Shown one piece after another: positions 42,932 through 51,760 of a DNA stretch of 54,005 nt. The position numbers and the translations under genes are program-made. The stretch's first letter is position 1. The number at the start of each line of letters is the position of its first letter. The notes under the pieces were generated by a model. That model ran no database searches, had not been told where the DNA came from, and was given only the letters and a program-made list of their open reading frames with translations. Source of the DNA: Bacteroidales bacterium (GTDB taxonomy: Bacteria; Bacteroidota; Bacteroidia; Bacteroidales; P3); assembly GCA_017522255.1 (NCBI GenBank), contig JAFWZP010000075.1, positions 1 through 54,005 on the forward strand, in the 5' to 3' direction.

Positions 42932-43840
42932 ATGGATTTGTTTGTAGCAGAACATATTGAAAAGAATTTCTCCAATCATAGAGCCTTGGATGATGTTAGT
43001 GTGAATATATCGGATAATAGTATATTTGGACTTCTTGGACCTAATGGGGCCGGCAAGACAACCCTTATACGAATAATAAATCAAATAATAGCACCTGATA
43101 AAGGATTGTTGTTTTTTAATGGCGAACCTTTACAACAAAAACATGTGGCTCAGATAGGTTATTTGCCTGAAGAACGAGGATTGTATAAAAAGATGAAGGT
43201 TGGTGAGCAGGCTTTGTATTTGGCACAATTAAAAGGTTTAACGAAAAACGAAGCTAAGAAAAGATTAAACTTTTGGTTTGAGAAGTTTGATATTGGAGGT
43301 TGGTGGAATCGAAATGTGGAAGAGTTGAGTAAAGGTATGCAACAGAAAGTGCAGTTTATTGTAACTATACTTCATCAACCTAAACTATTGATATTTGATG
43401 AGCCCTTTAGTGGTTTCGATCCAATAAATGTAGATTTATTGAAAAATGAAATATTGGAGCTGAAAAAGAATGGTGCTACCATTGTATTTTCTACTCACAA
43501 TATGTCATCGGTAGAAGAGTTATGTGATGATATATTATTGATAAATAATTCTAAAGAAATATTGTCAGGTAAAGTGAAGGAAATTCAAAAATCGTTCAAG
43601 AAAAATCTTTTCGAGGTGGTGTGTGTAGGTGATTCTGATTTTGTTTTTCCCTCCGATTTTGTGCGTACGTTGTATGTAGAGGATACCGATGGTGAGGCGA
43701 CCATGAATATACAATTGCAGAACACTGCATCGTCGAACGATTTGTTGGTATTTTTGTTACAGCAAAATATACAAATAAAATCATTCAAAGAAATATTACC
43801 TACAATGAATGAGATATTTATAGAAAGTGTAAAACGTTGA
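42932..43840 (+). CDS. ABC transporter ATP-binding protein (NatA-like), no permease nearby
   Basis: The nucleotide-binding domain has Walker A GPNGAGKT (36-43), signature LSKGMQQK (132-139), Walker B LLIFDEP (152-158) and the switch His in STHNMSSVEELCD. About 80 C-terminal residues (VKEIQKSFKKNLFEV onward) match the DUF4162-type extension of NatA-like ATPases, which act in export across the inner membrane. These genes are normally followed by an ABC-2 permease, but here the next gene is a LOG-family hydrolase 14 bases away. The permease must be elsewhere or has been lost. The 20-base gap from the giant surface gene suggests read-through. Confidence 0.9.
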   Translation: MDLFVAEHIEKNFSNHRALDDVSVNISDNSIFGLLGPNGAGKTTLIRIINQIIAPDKGLLFFNGEPLQQKHVAQIGYLPEERGLYKKMKVGEQALYLAQLKGLTKNEAKKRLNFWFEKFDIGGWWNRNVEELSKGMQQKVQFIVTILHQPKLLIFDEPFSGFDPINVDLLKNEILELKKNGATIVFSTHNMSSVEELCDDILLINNSKEILSGKVKEIQKSFKKNLFEVVCVGDSDFVFPSDFVRTLYVEDTDGEATMNIQLQNTASSNDLLVFLLQQNIQIKSFKEILPTMNEIFIESVKR

Positions 43841-43854
43841 TGTTATAATAAAAG

Positions 43855-44391
43855 ATGAAAACGATAGGTTTGTTTTGTGGTTCCAATGTCGGCAACAATC
43901 CGTTATTTGCAACAAAAGCGGCTGAACTTGGAAAATTAATAGCAATTAATGGTTATACCCTTGTATATGGAGGTAGTAGCTTGGGACTCATGGGTGTAGT
44001 GGCTGGCGAAGTGTTGAAAAATAATGGTAAAGTAGTGGGTATAATACCGGATTTCTTTTCAGATGATGTGGTAGAACATAGTTCTGAAATAACGTTATAT
44101 AAGGTTCGAACAATGGCTGAACGTAAGGAAATGATGGTTTCGATGGCCGATGTATTTCTGGCTTTGCCGGGTGGTATAGGTACTTTGGATGAGATAACGG
44201 AAGTGATGAGTATGAATCAATTAGGGTTGATATCTAAGCCAATAGGTTTATTTAATTGCAATGGATTTTACGATTTTTTTCTTAAACAGATGGAGGCTAT
44301 GTATAATGAAAATCTTATACACGAAGTTCATCGAAAAATGTTGCTACATTCTAATAATCCTAAACTTTTGTTAGATATGCTGTTAGTATAG
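43855..44391 (+). CDS. LOG-family nucleoside 5'-monophosphate phosphoribohydrolase
   Basis: LOG-family enzymes split cytokinin-type or ordinary nucleoside monophosphates into base and ribose 5-phosphate. The 178-residue Rossmann protein shows all family marks: FCGSNVG near the N-terminus, LVYGGSSLGLMGVVAGEVL (38-56), the RTMAERKEMMVSMAD helix with the catalytic Arg and Lys, and PGGIGTLDEITEV (102-114). The GGxGTxxE motif binds the phosphate. It lies 14 bases after the ABC ATPase and before repeat array G. Bacterial members are often annotated as lysine decarboxylase by mistake. The physiological substrate is not known here. Confidence 0.9.
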   Translation: MKTIGLFCGSNVGNNPLFATKAAELGKLIAINGYTLVYGGSSLGLMGVVAGEVLKNNGKVVGIIPDFFSDDVVEHSSEITLYKVRTMAERKEMMVSMADVFLALPGGIGTLDEITEVMSMNQLGLISKPIGLFNCNGFYDFFLKQMEAMYNENLIHEVHRKMLLHSNNPKLLLDMLLV

Positions 44392-44418
44392 ATATTAGAT
44401 GTTATTGAGAGGTATATA

Positions 44419-44506
44419 AAATTACTTCGCGATGTTGTATAAATTTCCTCACGATGTTGCACGAACAACATCGTGAGGAAAATCGAACAACGTCGTGATG
44501 CGTTTT
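44419..44506. repeat. 22-bp-phased inverted repeat array G (CCTCACGATGTTG)
   Basis: Four 22-mers run from 44419. The first two carry TTCCTCACGATGTTG-like text, the last two the reverse complement. The inner pair forms a perfect 16-bp stem, 44444-44459 with 44466-44481, with a 6-base loop. No U-run follows, so it is not a classical terminator, though it could end the LOG gene transcript. It lies in the LOG-gmhA gap. Confidence 0.85.
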
Positions 44507-44577
44507 TAAGATAGTAACGAGGGTTAATTTTCGAAATATAAAAAGGTGTCGATAGTTCCTATTTCGGAAAAAAGTTG

Positions 44578-44585
44578 TATCTTTG
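44578..44585 (+). promoter_or_regulatory. -7 element for gmhA
   Basis: TATCTTTG fits TAnnTTTG, 70 bases before the ATG. No convincing -33 box is visible. Confidence 0.5.
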
Positions 44586-44655
44586 CACATCAAATTGTTA
44601 TATATATAGTATGCGTAAAAACTATGCAAAGTATACATAATAAACAATAAAGACG

Positions 44656-45243
44656 ATGAATAAACGAATAGAAGAAGCTATATTAGAAAGTATTGCCGTA
44701 AAGAAACAATTGTTGAACGATGAAAGTTTGATGGTGAAAATTCACTCAAGTGTGTCCATTATAGTAGAATCATTGAACAAAGGAGGTAAAATACATTTTG
44801 CCGGTAATGGGGGTAGTGCTGCCGATGCACAACATTTGGCTGCCGAACTTAGTGGTAGATTTTATTTCGATCGTCCGCCTTTGAATGCCGAAGCCTTACA
44901 TTGCAATACTTCTTATTTAACAGCAGTAGCTAACGATTATGGTTACGACAATGTTTTTTCGCGTATGATACAATGTGCCGGAAAAGAAGGCGATGTGTTG
45001 GTTGGCATAAGCACTTCGGGTAATTCCAAAAACATAGTAAATGCTTATGAAGTGGCAAAGAAAATGGGAATAAAAATAATCTCCTTTACTGGCGCAACAG
45101 GTGGAATAATGAAAAATTATTCAGATATATTGCTTAATGTACCTTCGACTGACACGCCTCGCATACAGGAATGTCATATAATGGTAGGACATATTATATG
45201 CGAATTGGTCGAAAGTTCCATCTTTGCTGAAAACAGAATGTAG
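44656..45243 (+). CDS. gmhA: Phosphoheptose isomerase (sedoheptulose 7-phosphate isomerase)
   Basis: GmhA converts sedoheptulose 7-phosphate to glycero-manno-heptose 7-phosphate, the first step of ADP-heptose synthesis for lipopolysaccharide core or surface glycans. The 195-residue SIS-domain protein has HFAGNGGSAADAQHLAAELSGRF (about 49-71), LTAVANDYGYDNVFSRM, VLVGISTSGNSKNIVNAYEVAKKMG and the ending IQECHIMVGHIICELVE with His and Glu of the metal/active site. Length and motif order fit GmhA rather than general SIS regulators. No other heptose genes are adjacent. It has its own promoter. Confidence 0.93.
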   Translation: MNKRIEEAILESIAVKKQLLNDESLMVKIHSSVSIIVESLNKGGKIHFAGNGGSAADAQHLAAELSGRFYFDRPPLNAEALHCNTSYLTAVANDYGYDNVFSRMIQCAGKEGDVLVGISTSGNSKNIVNAYEVAKKMGIKIISFTGATGGIMKNYSDILLNVPSTDTPRIQECHIMVGHIICELVESSIFAENRM

Positions 45244-45387
45244 CATAGTCTTTTACGAGAAATGAAAATATGTGTGTAGTTGAATGATGAATAAAATAAT
45301 ACATCATAATAGGGGTGCGAAAAGTAAATATTTTGCAAAGTTGGATAAAATTACTTGCAATAATTATGCTAATTACCTTTTTTTGTG

Positions 45388-45395
45388 TATCTTTG
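45388..45395 (+). promoter_or_regulatory. -7 element for nifJ
   Basis: TATCTTTG fits TAnnTTTG and lies 60 bases before the ATG. The -33 box is unclear. Confidence 0.55.
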
Positions 45396-45455
45396 CAAAC
45401 ACATACATATATATAAATGTTTTGTATAGTATTAAAATTCAAATAGTAATATAAA

Positions 45456-48400
45456 ATGGCAAAGGAAAAGAAATTCATGACATGTGATGGTAATCAGGCT
45501 GCGGCTCATATTGCCTACATGTTTAGCGAAGTTGCTGCTATTTATCCTATCACTCCATCATCTACAATGGCAGAGTATGTTGACGAATGGGCAGCTTTTG
45601 GTAGAAAAAACATTTTCGGTGAAACCGTAAAGGTTGTAGAAATGCAATCCGAAGCAGGTGCTGCCGGTGCAGTACACGGTTCGTTGCAAGCCGGAGCTTT
45701 AACAACTACATTCACTGCATCGCAAGGTTTGTTGTTGATGATTCCTAATATGTACAAGATGGCAGGCGAATTGTTGCCGGGTGTATTCCACGTATCGGCT
45801 CGTGCTTTGGCTGCTCAAGCATTGTCTATCTTTGGCGACCACGCCGACGTTATGTCTGCTCGTCAAACAGGTTTTGCTATGCTTTCAACTGCTTCTGTAC
45901 AAGAAGTTATGGATTTAGCTCCTGTTGCTCACTTGGCTGCTATCAAGGGTCGTGTGCCTTTCTTGCACTTCTTTGATGGTTTCCGTACTTCGCACGAAAT
46001 ACAAAAAATAGAAGCTGCCGATCAAGATGAATTGGCTAAGCTTATAGACCAAGACGCATTGAAAGCTTATCGCGACAATGCTCTTAACCCCGAACATCCT
46101 GTAACAAGAGGTACAGCTCAAAATAGCGACGTTTATTTCCAAACTCGCGAAGGTCAAAACAAATATTATGAAGCTATTCCCGACATAGTGGCTGATTATA
46201 TGAAACAAATCAGTGCTTTGTGTGGTAGAGAATATGCTCCATTCGTTTATTATGGTGCCAAAGATGCCAAGAATATCATAGTAGCTATGGGTTCGGTAAC
46301 AGAAACTATAAAAACTGTTGTTGACCATCTTAATGCTAAGGGCGAAAAGACCGGTGTGGTAACTGTTCACTTGTATCGTCCATTCTCAGTTAAATACTTA
46401 GGTGCTGTTATTCCTGAAACAGTAGAACGTATATGCGTTCTTGACAGAACTAAAGAACCCGGTGCTAATGGCGACCCATTGTACATGGACGTAGTTGAAG
46501 CTTTCGCTACTTGTAAAGATATCCCGGCTGACCGCAAACCTATGATTATAGGTGGTCGTTATGGTTTGTCGTCGAAAGATACTACTCCGGCTCACATCAT
46601 TTCTGTTTTCAACAACTTGAAAGCCGAAAATCCAATGAACCAATTCACTATAGGTATAGTTGACGACGTTACTTTCAAATCGTTGCCTATCCTTCCTGAA
46701 ATATCTATCCTTCCAAAAGGTACTTTCGAAGCTCGTTTCTATGGCTTGGGTGCCGATGGTACTGTGGGAGCCAACAAAAACTCTATCAAGATTATTGGCG
46801 ACAACACTGATAAGTACAGCCAAGCTTACTTTGACTACGATAGTAAGAAATCGGGTGGTTACACTTGCTCGCACCTTCGTTTTGGCGACCAACCACTTCC
46901 AGCTCCTTACTTGGTAGGTACTCCCGACTTTGTGGCTGTTCACGTTCCTTCTTACTTGCGTAAATACGACTGTTTGCGTGGTTTGAAAGAAAACGGTACT
47001 TTCTTGTATAACTCGCCATGGAGTGTTGAAGAAACTAAGAAACGTTTACCAGACTTTGTTAAGAAATATTTGGCAGAAAAACATATCACTATGTACATCA
47101 TCGATGCTACAAAGATAGCTGCCGAAATAGGTTTGGGCAACCGTACAAATACTATCCTTCAATCGGCATTCTTCAAAATATCTGAAGTTATACCTTACGA
47201 AGTAGCCGTAGAACAAATGAAGAAATTCATCGTTAAGTCTTACGGACGTAAAGGTGAAGACGTTGTAAATAAAAACTACGCTGCAGTTGACCGTGGTGGC
47301 GAAATAGTAAAAGTAGAAATTCCTGCTGAATGGGCTACTCTTCCTTGCACTACCGACTTCAAAGTAGAAGTAAAAGAAAATGACCCTGAATTCATAGCTA
47401 AAGTTATGCGTCCAATGGTTGCACAATGTGGTAACGACTTACCTGTAAGTGCATTCAAAGGATACGAAGATGGTACATTCCCTGCCGGTACTACTGCTTA
47501 CGAAAAACGTGGTGTAGCTACATTAGTTCCTGAATGGAACTCTGCAAACTGTATACAATGTAACCAATGTTCGTTAGTATGTCCTCACGCTGCTATTCGT
47601 CCGGTGGTTATGACTGCCGAAGAAAAGCAAAATGCTCCTGCCGGCATGACTTCTATCGAAATCAAGGCTCCTAAGGAATTGGCCGGTATGCAATTCCGCA
47701 TGCAAGTATCGGTACTTGACTGTACAGGTTGCGGCAACTGTGCCGACGTATGTCCTGCCAAGGAAAAAGCTTTGGTTATGAAACCATTGGAAAGCCAAAT
47801 GGCTGAAGCTGAAAACTGGGATTACGCTCAAAGCAAAGTTACTTACAAAGACAACTTGATAGATAAGACTGCCAACGTTAAGAACAGCCAGTTTGCTCAA
47901 CCATTGTTCGAGTTCTCCGGTGCTTGTGCCGGTTGTGGTGAAACTCCATATATTAAATGTATCACTCAATTGTTTGGCGAACAAATGATGGTAGCTAACG
48001 CTACAGGTTGTTCTTCTATTTATGGTGGTTCGGCTCCTGCTACTCCATATTGTAAGAACTATCGCAGCGGATTTGGTCCTGCTTGGGCTAACTCGTTGTT
48101 CGAAGATAATGCCGAGTTTGGTTTAGGTATGGTTACTGCTACTCGCAAAATGCGCGACCGTCTAGAACGCATAATGCGTGAAGCTATAGCTGAATGCAAC
48201 TGCTGCTCGGCTGAACTTAAAGCTCTATTCCAACAATGGATAGACAACCGTGAAAATACTTTGGAAAGCAAACGTATTGGCGACCAAATTATTCCTTTGG
48301 CTGAAAAATGTGATTGCAACTACTGCAAACAAATAGTAGCTATGAAACATCACTTGGCTAAGAAATCTCAATGGATATTTGGTGGCGACGGTTGGGCTTA

Positions 48401-49013
48401 CGATATTGGATTTGGTGGCTTAGACCACGTATTGGCTAGCGGCGAAAACGTAAACGTAGTAGTAGTGGATACCGAAGTTTACAGTAACACCGGTGGACAA
48501 TCGTCCAAATCTACTCCTGCAGGTGCTGTAGCTAAATTTGCTACTTCGGGTAAGAAAATACGCAAGAAAGACCTTGGTATGATTGCTAAATCTTACGGAT
48601 ACGTATACGTAGCACAAGTAGCTATGGGTGCAAGCCAAGCTCAATACTTCAAAGTAATAAAAGAAGCTGAAGCTTACGACGGACCATCATTAATCATCTG
48701 CTACGCTCCATGTATCAACCACGGTATCAAAACCGGTATGGGACGTACTCAAAACGAAGAAAAGATGGCTGTTGACTGCGGTTACTGGCACTTGTGGCAC
48801 TTCAATCCTGCCGAAGAAGAAGCAGGTCAAAACGGATTCCACTTGGATAGCAAAGAACCCGATTGGAGCAAGTTCCGCGAATTCATCATGGGCGAAGTTC
48901 GTTACAACTCCCTGATGAAGACCTTCCCAGAAGAAGCTGAACAATTGTTCGAAGCTACCGAACGTAACGCCAAACTTCGTTACGAAGGCTACAAGAAACT
49001 AAGCGAGATGTAA
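45456..49013 (+). CDS. nifJ: Pyruvate:ferredoxin (flavodoxin) oxidoreductase
   Basis: This single-chain enzyme oxidises pyruvate and CoA to acetyl-CoA and CO2, reducing ferredoxin. The 1185 residues hold all domains of the homodimeric type. The pyrimidine-binding N-terminus has CDGNQAAAHIAYMFSEVAAIYPITPSS. Two 4Fe-4S motifs follow: CIQCNQCSLVCP (from 699) and CTGCGNCADVCP (from 756). The TPP domain has CAGCGE (from 824), GGDGWAYDIGFGG (near 978) and DTEVYSNTGGQ. A Cys-rich stretch EKCDCNYCKQ lies before the TPP motif. Codon use looks highly optimised compared with neighbours, fitting an abundant central enzyme. It is transcribed alone and ends with a strong terminator. Confidence 0.97.
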   Translation: MAKEKKFMTCDGNQAAAHIAYMFSEVAAIYPITPSSTMAEYVDEWAAFGRKNIFGETVKVVEMQSEAGAAGAVHGSLQAGALTTTFTASQGLLLMIPNMYKMAGELLPGVFHVSARALAAQALSIFGDHADVMSARQTGFAMLSTASVQEVMDLAPVAHLAAIKGRVPFLHFFDGFRTSHEIQKIEAADQDELAKLIDQDALKAYRDNALNPEHPVTRGTAQNSDVYFQTREGQNKYYEAIPDIVADYMKQISALCGREYAPFVYYGAKDAKNIIVAMGSVTETIKTVVDHLNAKGEKTGVVTVHLYRPFSVKYLGAVIPETVERICVLDRTKEPGANGDPLYMDVVEAFATCKDIPADRKPMIIGGRYGLSSKDTTPAHIISVFNNLKAENPMNQFTIGIVDDVTFKSLPILPEISILPKGTFEARFYGLGADGTVGANKNSIKIIGDNTDKYSQAYFDYDSKKSGGYTCSHLRFGDQPLPAPYLVGTPDFVAVHVPSYLRKYDCLRGLKENGTFLYNSPWSVEETKKRLPDFVKKYLAEKHITMYIIDATKIAAEIGLGNRTNTILQSAFFKISEVIPYEVAVEQMKKFIVKSYGRKGEDVVNKNYAAVDRGGEIVKVEIPAEWATLPCTTDFKVEVKENDPEFIAKVMRPMVAQCGNDLPVSAFKGYEDGTFPAGTTAYEKRGVATLVPEWNSANCIQCNQCSLVCPHAAIRPVVMTAEEKQNAPAGMTSIEIKAPKELAGMQFRMQVSVLDCTGCGNCADVCPAKEKALVMKPLESQMAEAENWDYAQSKVTYKDNLIDKTANVKNSQFAQPLFEFSGACAGCGETPYIKCITQLFGEQMMVANATGCSSIYGGSAPATPYCKNYRSGFGPAWANSLFEDNAEFGLGMVTATRKMRDRLERIMREAIAECNCCSAELKALFQQWIDNRENTLESKRIGDQIIPLAEKCDCNYCKQIVAMKHHLAKKSQWIFGGDGWAYDIGFGGLDHVLASGENVNVVVVDTEVYSNTGGQSSKSTPAGAVAKFATSGKKIRKKDLGMIAKSYGYVYVAQVAMGASQAQYFKVIKEAEAYDGPSLIICYAPCINHGIKTGMGRTQNEEKMAVDCGYWHLWHFNPAEEEAGQNGFHLDSKEPDWSKFREFIMGEVRYNSLMKTFPEEAEQLFEATERNAKLRYEGYKKLSEM

Positions 49014-49039
49014 AATATCTCTAGCATAGATAACTAAAA

Positions 49040-49070
49040 AGCGTACTCACATCGTGGGTACGCTCTTTTT
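49040..49070 (+). terminator. Intrinsic terminator after nifJ
   Basis: AGCGTACTCAC (49040-49050) pairs with GTGGGTACGCT (49054-49064), 11 bp with one G-U, followed by TTTTT. It lies 27 bases after the stop. Confidence 0.88.
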
Positions 49071-49182
49071 AAACAATTTTATAGTATAAACAAAACAAAT
49101 GGATTGCAATTTTGGGTTATAGTTATTCATAACTAAATGTCTTGATAATTGGAGAATTTATTGGTTTTGGAATGTAGAAAAT

Positions 49183-49947
49183 ATGGACTTAATCAAACTA
49201 TACAAATATTTGGATGCACAAGGAGGATTGGCTATGTTGCGTAATAGTAACATCCAATTTACTAATGCTACCAAATTGAATGATCCGTTTGATTGTCACC
49301 CTAGCTTGATTGATTTTTCACAAGTTCCTGCTGAAAGAACAAGAGTCTGGAGCAAAGAAGACATTATAAATTTAGAAGCAAATCGTTTTGAACGGAATAG
49401 AGACACCACATGGTTGTGTAGCCTTTCCAAGAACTATGATTCTTTGTTGATGTGGAGCTATTATAACTGCCACAAAGGTATCTGCATTGGTATTGATATG
49501 GAGAAAGCCGATAAATACCTTTCTCGTATATGGGGTTCAATCATTTTAGGGCATATAAAGTTTGAAGTCCAATACAAGGACATTATTGAGAAACCGGATT
49601 TCTTTAAAAGAGAACAAGACTTATGGAGTTATCAGTTATCTACCAAAGCAAAGGCATGGGAACATGAACAGGAAGTACGTTTGGTGATTGTTGATCCTTC
49701 AAGAATGACCCCATATTATGTACCCACTGAATTAGAAAAAAAGGAAATAATAGATTACAAGGAAATAAGGTTCATTCCTAAACTAGGAGGTGAATGTTAT
49801 GATTCGGTTTATTTGGGTGTGAACATAGATGATGAGAAACGGACAGAAATTATAAAAGCAGCCAAGAACCTGAATCCAAACATTAAGATATACCAAATGA
49901 AAGCATATGCAAATGCTTTCAAGTTACAAAAAGAACAAATCATTTGA
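49183..49947 (+). CDS. DUF2971 protein at the head of the restriction-modification locus
   Basis: The text LIKLYKYLDAQGGLAMLRNSNIQFTNATKLNDPFDCHP and TTWLCSLSKNYDSLLMWSYYNCHKGICIGIDMEKA is the DUF2971 pattern, followed by KAKAWEHEQEVRLVI and a C-terminal IRFIPKLGGECYDSVYLG. The 254 residues have no signal or membrane part. DUF2971 proteins are found across bacteria, frequently beside restriction-modification or toxin-like genes, and their activity is unknown. Its stop at 49947 is 7 bases before the HsdM start, so it is probably cotranscribed with the system. A defence-accessory role is inference. Confidence 0.85.
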   Translation: MDLIKLYKYLDAQGGLAMLRNSNIQFTNATKLNDPFDCHPSLIDFSQVPAERTRVWSKEDIINLEANRFERNRDTTWLCSLSKNYDSLLMWSYYNCHKGICIGIDMEKADKYLSRIWGSIILGHIKFEVQYKDIIEKPDFFKREQDLWSYQLSTKAKAWEHEQEVRLVIVDPSRMTPYYVPTELEKKEIIDYKEIRFIPKLGGECYDSVYLGVNIDDEKRTEIIKAAKNLNPNIKIYQMKAYANAFKLQKEQII

Positions 49948-49954
49948 AAAGAAT

Positions 49955-51760
49955 ATGACCAATATAAAGAAACTCGAAGCCGAATTGTGGGAATCGGCCG
50001 ATTTGCTCCGACAAGGAAGTAAGCTCACCAGCAGTCAATACTGTATGCCGGTGCTTGCCTTGCTATTCTTACGTTATGCTTTTAGCCGATTCAAACTGGT
50101 GGAAGCTGAAATCTTGCAAAGCCGTCCTTCCCGTGGTGGCAGAGTGATGCCGATCGAAGCAAGCGATTTTGCAGCCAAAAGTGCCTTGTTCCTTCCTCGT
50201 GAAGCACAATACGATTATTTGGTAAATCTTCCGGCAAATATCGCTGATGCAGGATTGAAAACCAAAAACGGAAAGGATATCAACTCATTAGGCGAAGCTG
50301 TCAATTATGCTATGCAGTTGGTAGAAGAACAGAGCGAACAGCTCACGGGTGTTCTTCCTAAAAGCTACACCATGTTTGCCGATGACTTGTTGGGCGACTT
50401 GCTTCGTATCTTCAACAATCAGACCATTGACGAGGTGGGTGGCGATGTGATTGGTCGTATCTATGAATATTTCCTTTCCAAGTTTGCCAAGGCAGTAGCC
50501 AGCGATGATGGTGTGTTCTTTACCCCGAAATCGTTGGTTAAGATGTTGGTAAACGTATTGGAACCCACATCGGGTATCATGCTCGACCCGGCTTGCGGTT
50601 CGGGTGGTATGTTTGTACAAACAGGTGATTTTGTGAATCAAGCCGGTCTTAATGCCAATACACAAATGACATTCTACGGTCAGGAAAAGGTAGAATACAA
50701 CGCTCAGCTTTGTTTGATGAACATGGCTGTACATGGGTTGAACGGTAAGATTATTTCGGGAGACGAAGCCAATTCATTCTATCATGATGCATACAACTTG
50801 GAAGGCAAATGCGACTATGTAATGGCTAACCCTCCGTTCAATGTAGACAAAGTAAAATCCGAATCGGCATGGGCTGCAGGTCGTCTGCCTTTTGGATTGC
50901 CGGGCGTAAATGCCAAGAGCAAGGAGATTGGTAATGCCAATTATTTATGGGTTAGCTATTTCCATGCATATCTGAATGACCATGGCCGTGCCGGTTTTGT
51001 TATGGCAAGTTCGGCCACCGATAGTGCCAACAAAGACCGTGACATTCGCGAGCAGTTGGTACGCACTGGCGATGTAGATGTCATGGTAAGTGTAGGCAAT
51101 AACTTCTTCTATACGCTTTCACTCCCTTGTTCGTTGTGGTTCTTCGATAAGGCAAAGCGTGCTGAAAATCGGGATAAAGTGCTCTTTATCGATGCACGAA
51201 ATTACTATACGGTGGTGGACCGTACACTCAACGAATGGACGGAATGGCAGTTGCGCAACCTGCAAGCAATTGTTCACCTCTATCGTGGAGAATCAGAAAA
51301 ATACCAGGCATTATTGTCAGACTATAGAACGGAACTTGGCGACATTACGGTGGAATCTGCCCAAGCAGCTCTCGACAAGCAGAAAGCCGAAGCCAAGGAA
51401 GCCATTGCTAATGCTGCCCGCAAGGACAAGAAACGCATCGAAGCAGAAATGAAAGCCATTCAAGATGCGTTGGAAGACAAGCTGGAAACTGCTCGCCAAT
51501 ACGAATGGCTCACCAAAAAGTTTGGTGAAGGAGAGTACAAGGATGTGCTTGGCCTTTGTAAGATTGCCACTATCCAGGAGATAGAAGAAAAGAACTATTC
51601 GCTTACTCCGGGAGCCTACGTTGGTGTGGCAGAAGCGGAAGACGATGGTGTAGATTTCCATGAGCGCATGACGGAAATACATGCCGAATTGAAGCGTTTG
51701 AACGATGAAGCCAATGTCTTGATGAGTGAGATTTTGAAAGGTTGGGAGGAACTGAAATGA
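49955..51760 (+). CDS. hsdM: Type I restriction-modification methyltransferase subunit HsdM
   Basis: HsdM is the adenine-N6 methylase subunit that works with HsdS. The start is MTNIKKLEAELWESADLLRQGSKLTSSQYCMPVLALLFLRY, the usual HsdM N-terminus; the open frame begins 16 codons earlier, inside the DUF2971 gene. Motifs are FFTPK (188-192), the S-adenosylmethionine loop DPACGSGGMF (211-220) and catalytic NPPF (292-295). The C-terminal third carries a charged coiled coil (QAALDKQKAEAKEAIANAARKDKKRIEAEMKAIQDALEDK) seen in a subgroup of HsdM proteins. The 601 residues are slightly longer than the classical 500-530. It overlaps the next gene by ATGA. Confidence 0.95.
   Translation: MTNIKKLEAELWESADLLRQGSKLTSSQYCMPVLALLFLRYAFSRFKLVEAEILQSRPSRGGRVMPIEASDFAAKSALFLPREAQYDYLVNLPANIADAGLKTKNGKDINSLGEAVNYAMQLVEEQSEQLTGVLPKSYTMFADDLLGDLLRIFNNQTIDEVGGDVIGRIYEYFLSKFAKAVASDDGVFFTPKSLVKMLVNVLEPTSGIMLDPACGSGGMFVQTGDFVNQAGLNANTQMTFYGQEKVEYNAQLCLMNMAVHGLNGKIISGDEANSFYHDAYNLEGKCDYVMANPPFNVDKVKSESAWAAGRLPFGLPGVNAKSKEIGNANYLWVSYFHAYLNDHGRAGFVMASSATDSANKDRDIREQLVRTGDVDVMVSVGNNFFYTLSLPCSLWFFDKAKRAENRDKVLFIDARNYYTVVDRTLNEWTEWQLRNLQAIVHLYRGESEKYQALLSDYRTELGDITVESAQAALDKQKAEAKEAIANAARKDKKRIEAEMKAIQDALEDKLETARQYEWLTKKFGEGEYKDVLGLCKIATIQEIEEKNYSLTPGAYVGVAEAEDDGVDFHERMTEIHAELKRLNDEANVLMSEILKGWEELK

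Noticed and set aside
43855-44391. Lysine decarboxylase annotation for the LOG-family gene
   Set aside because: The PGGIGTLDE and AERK motifs define the phosphoribohydrolase family; no PLP-binding features are present.
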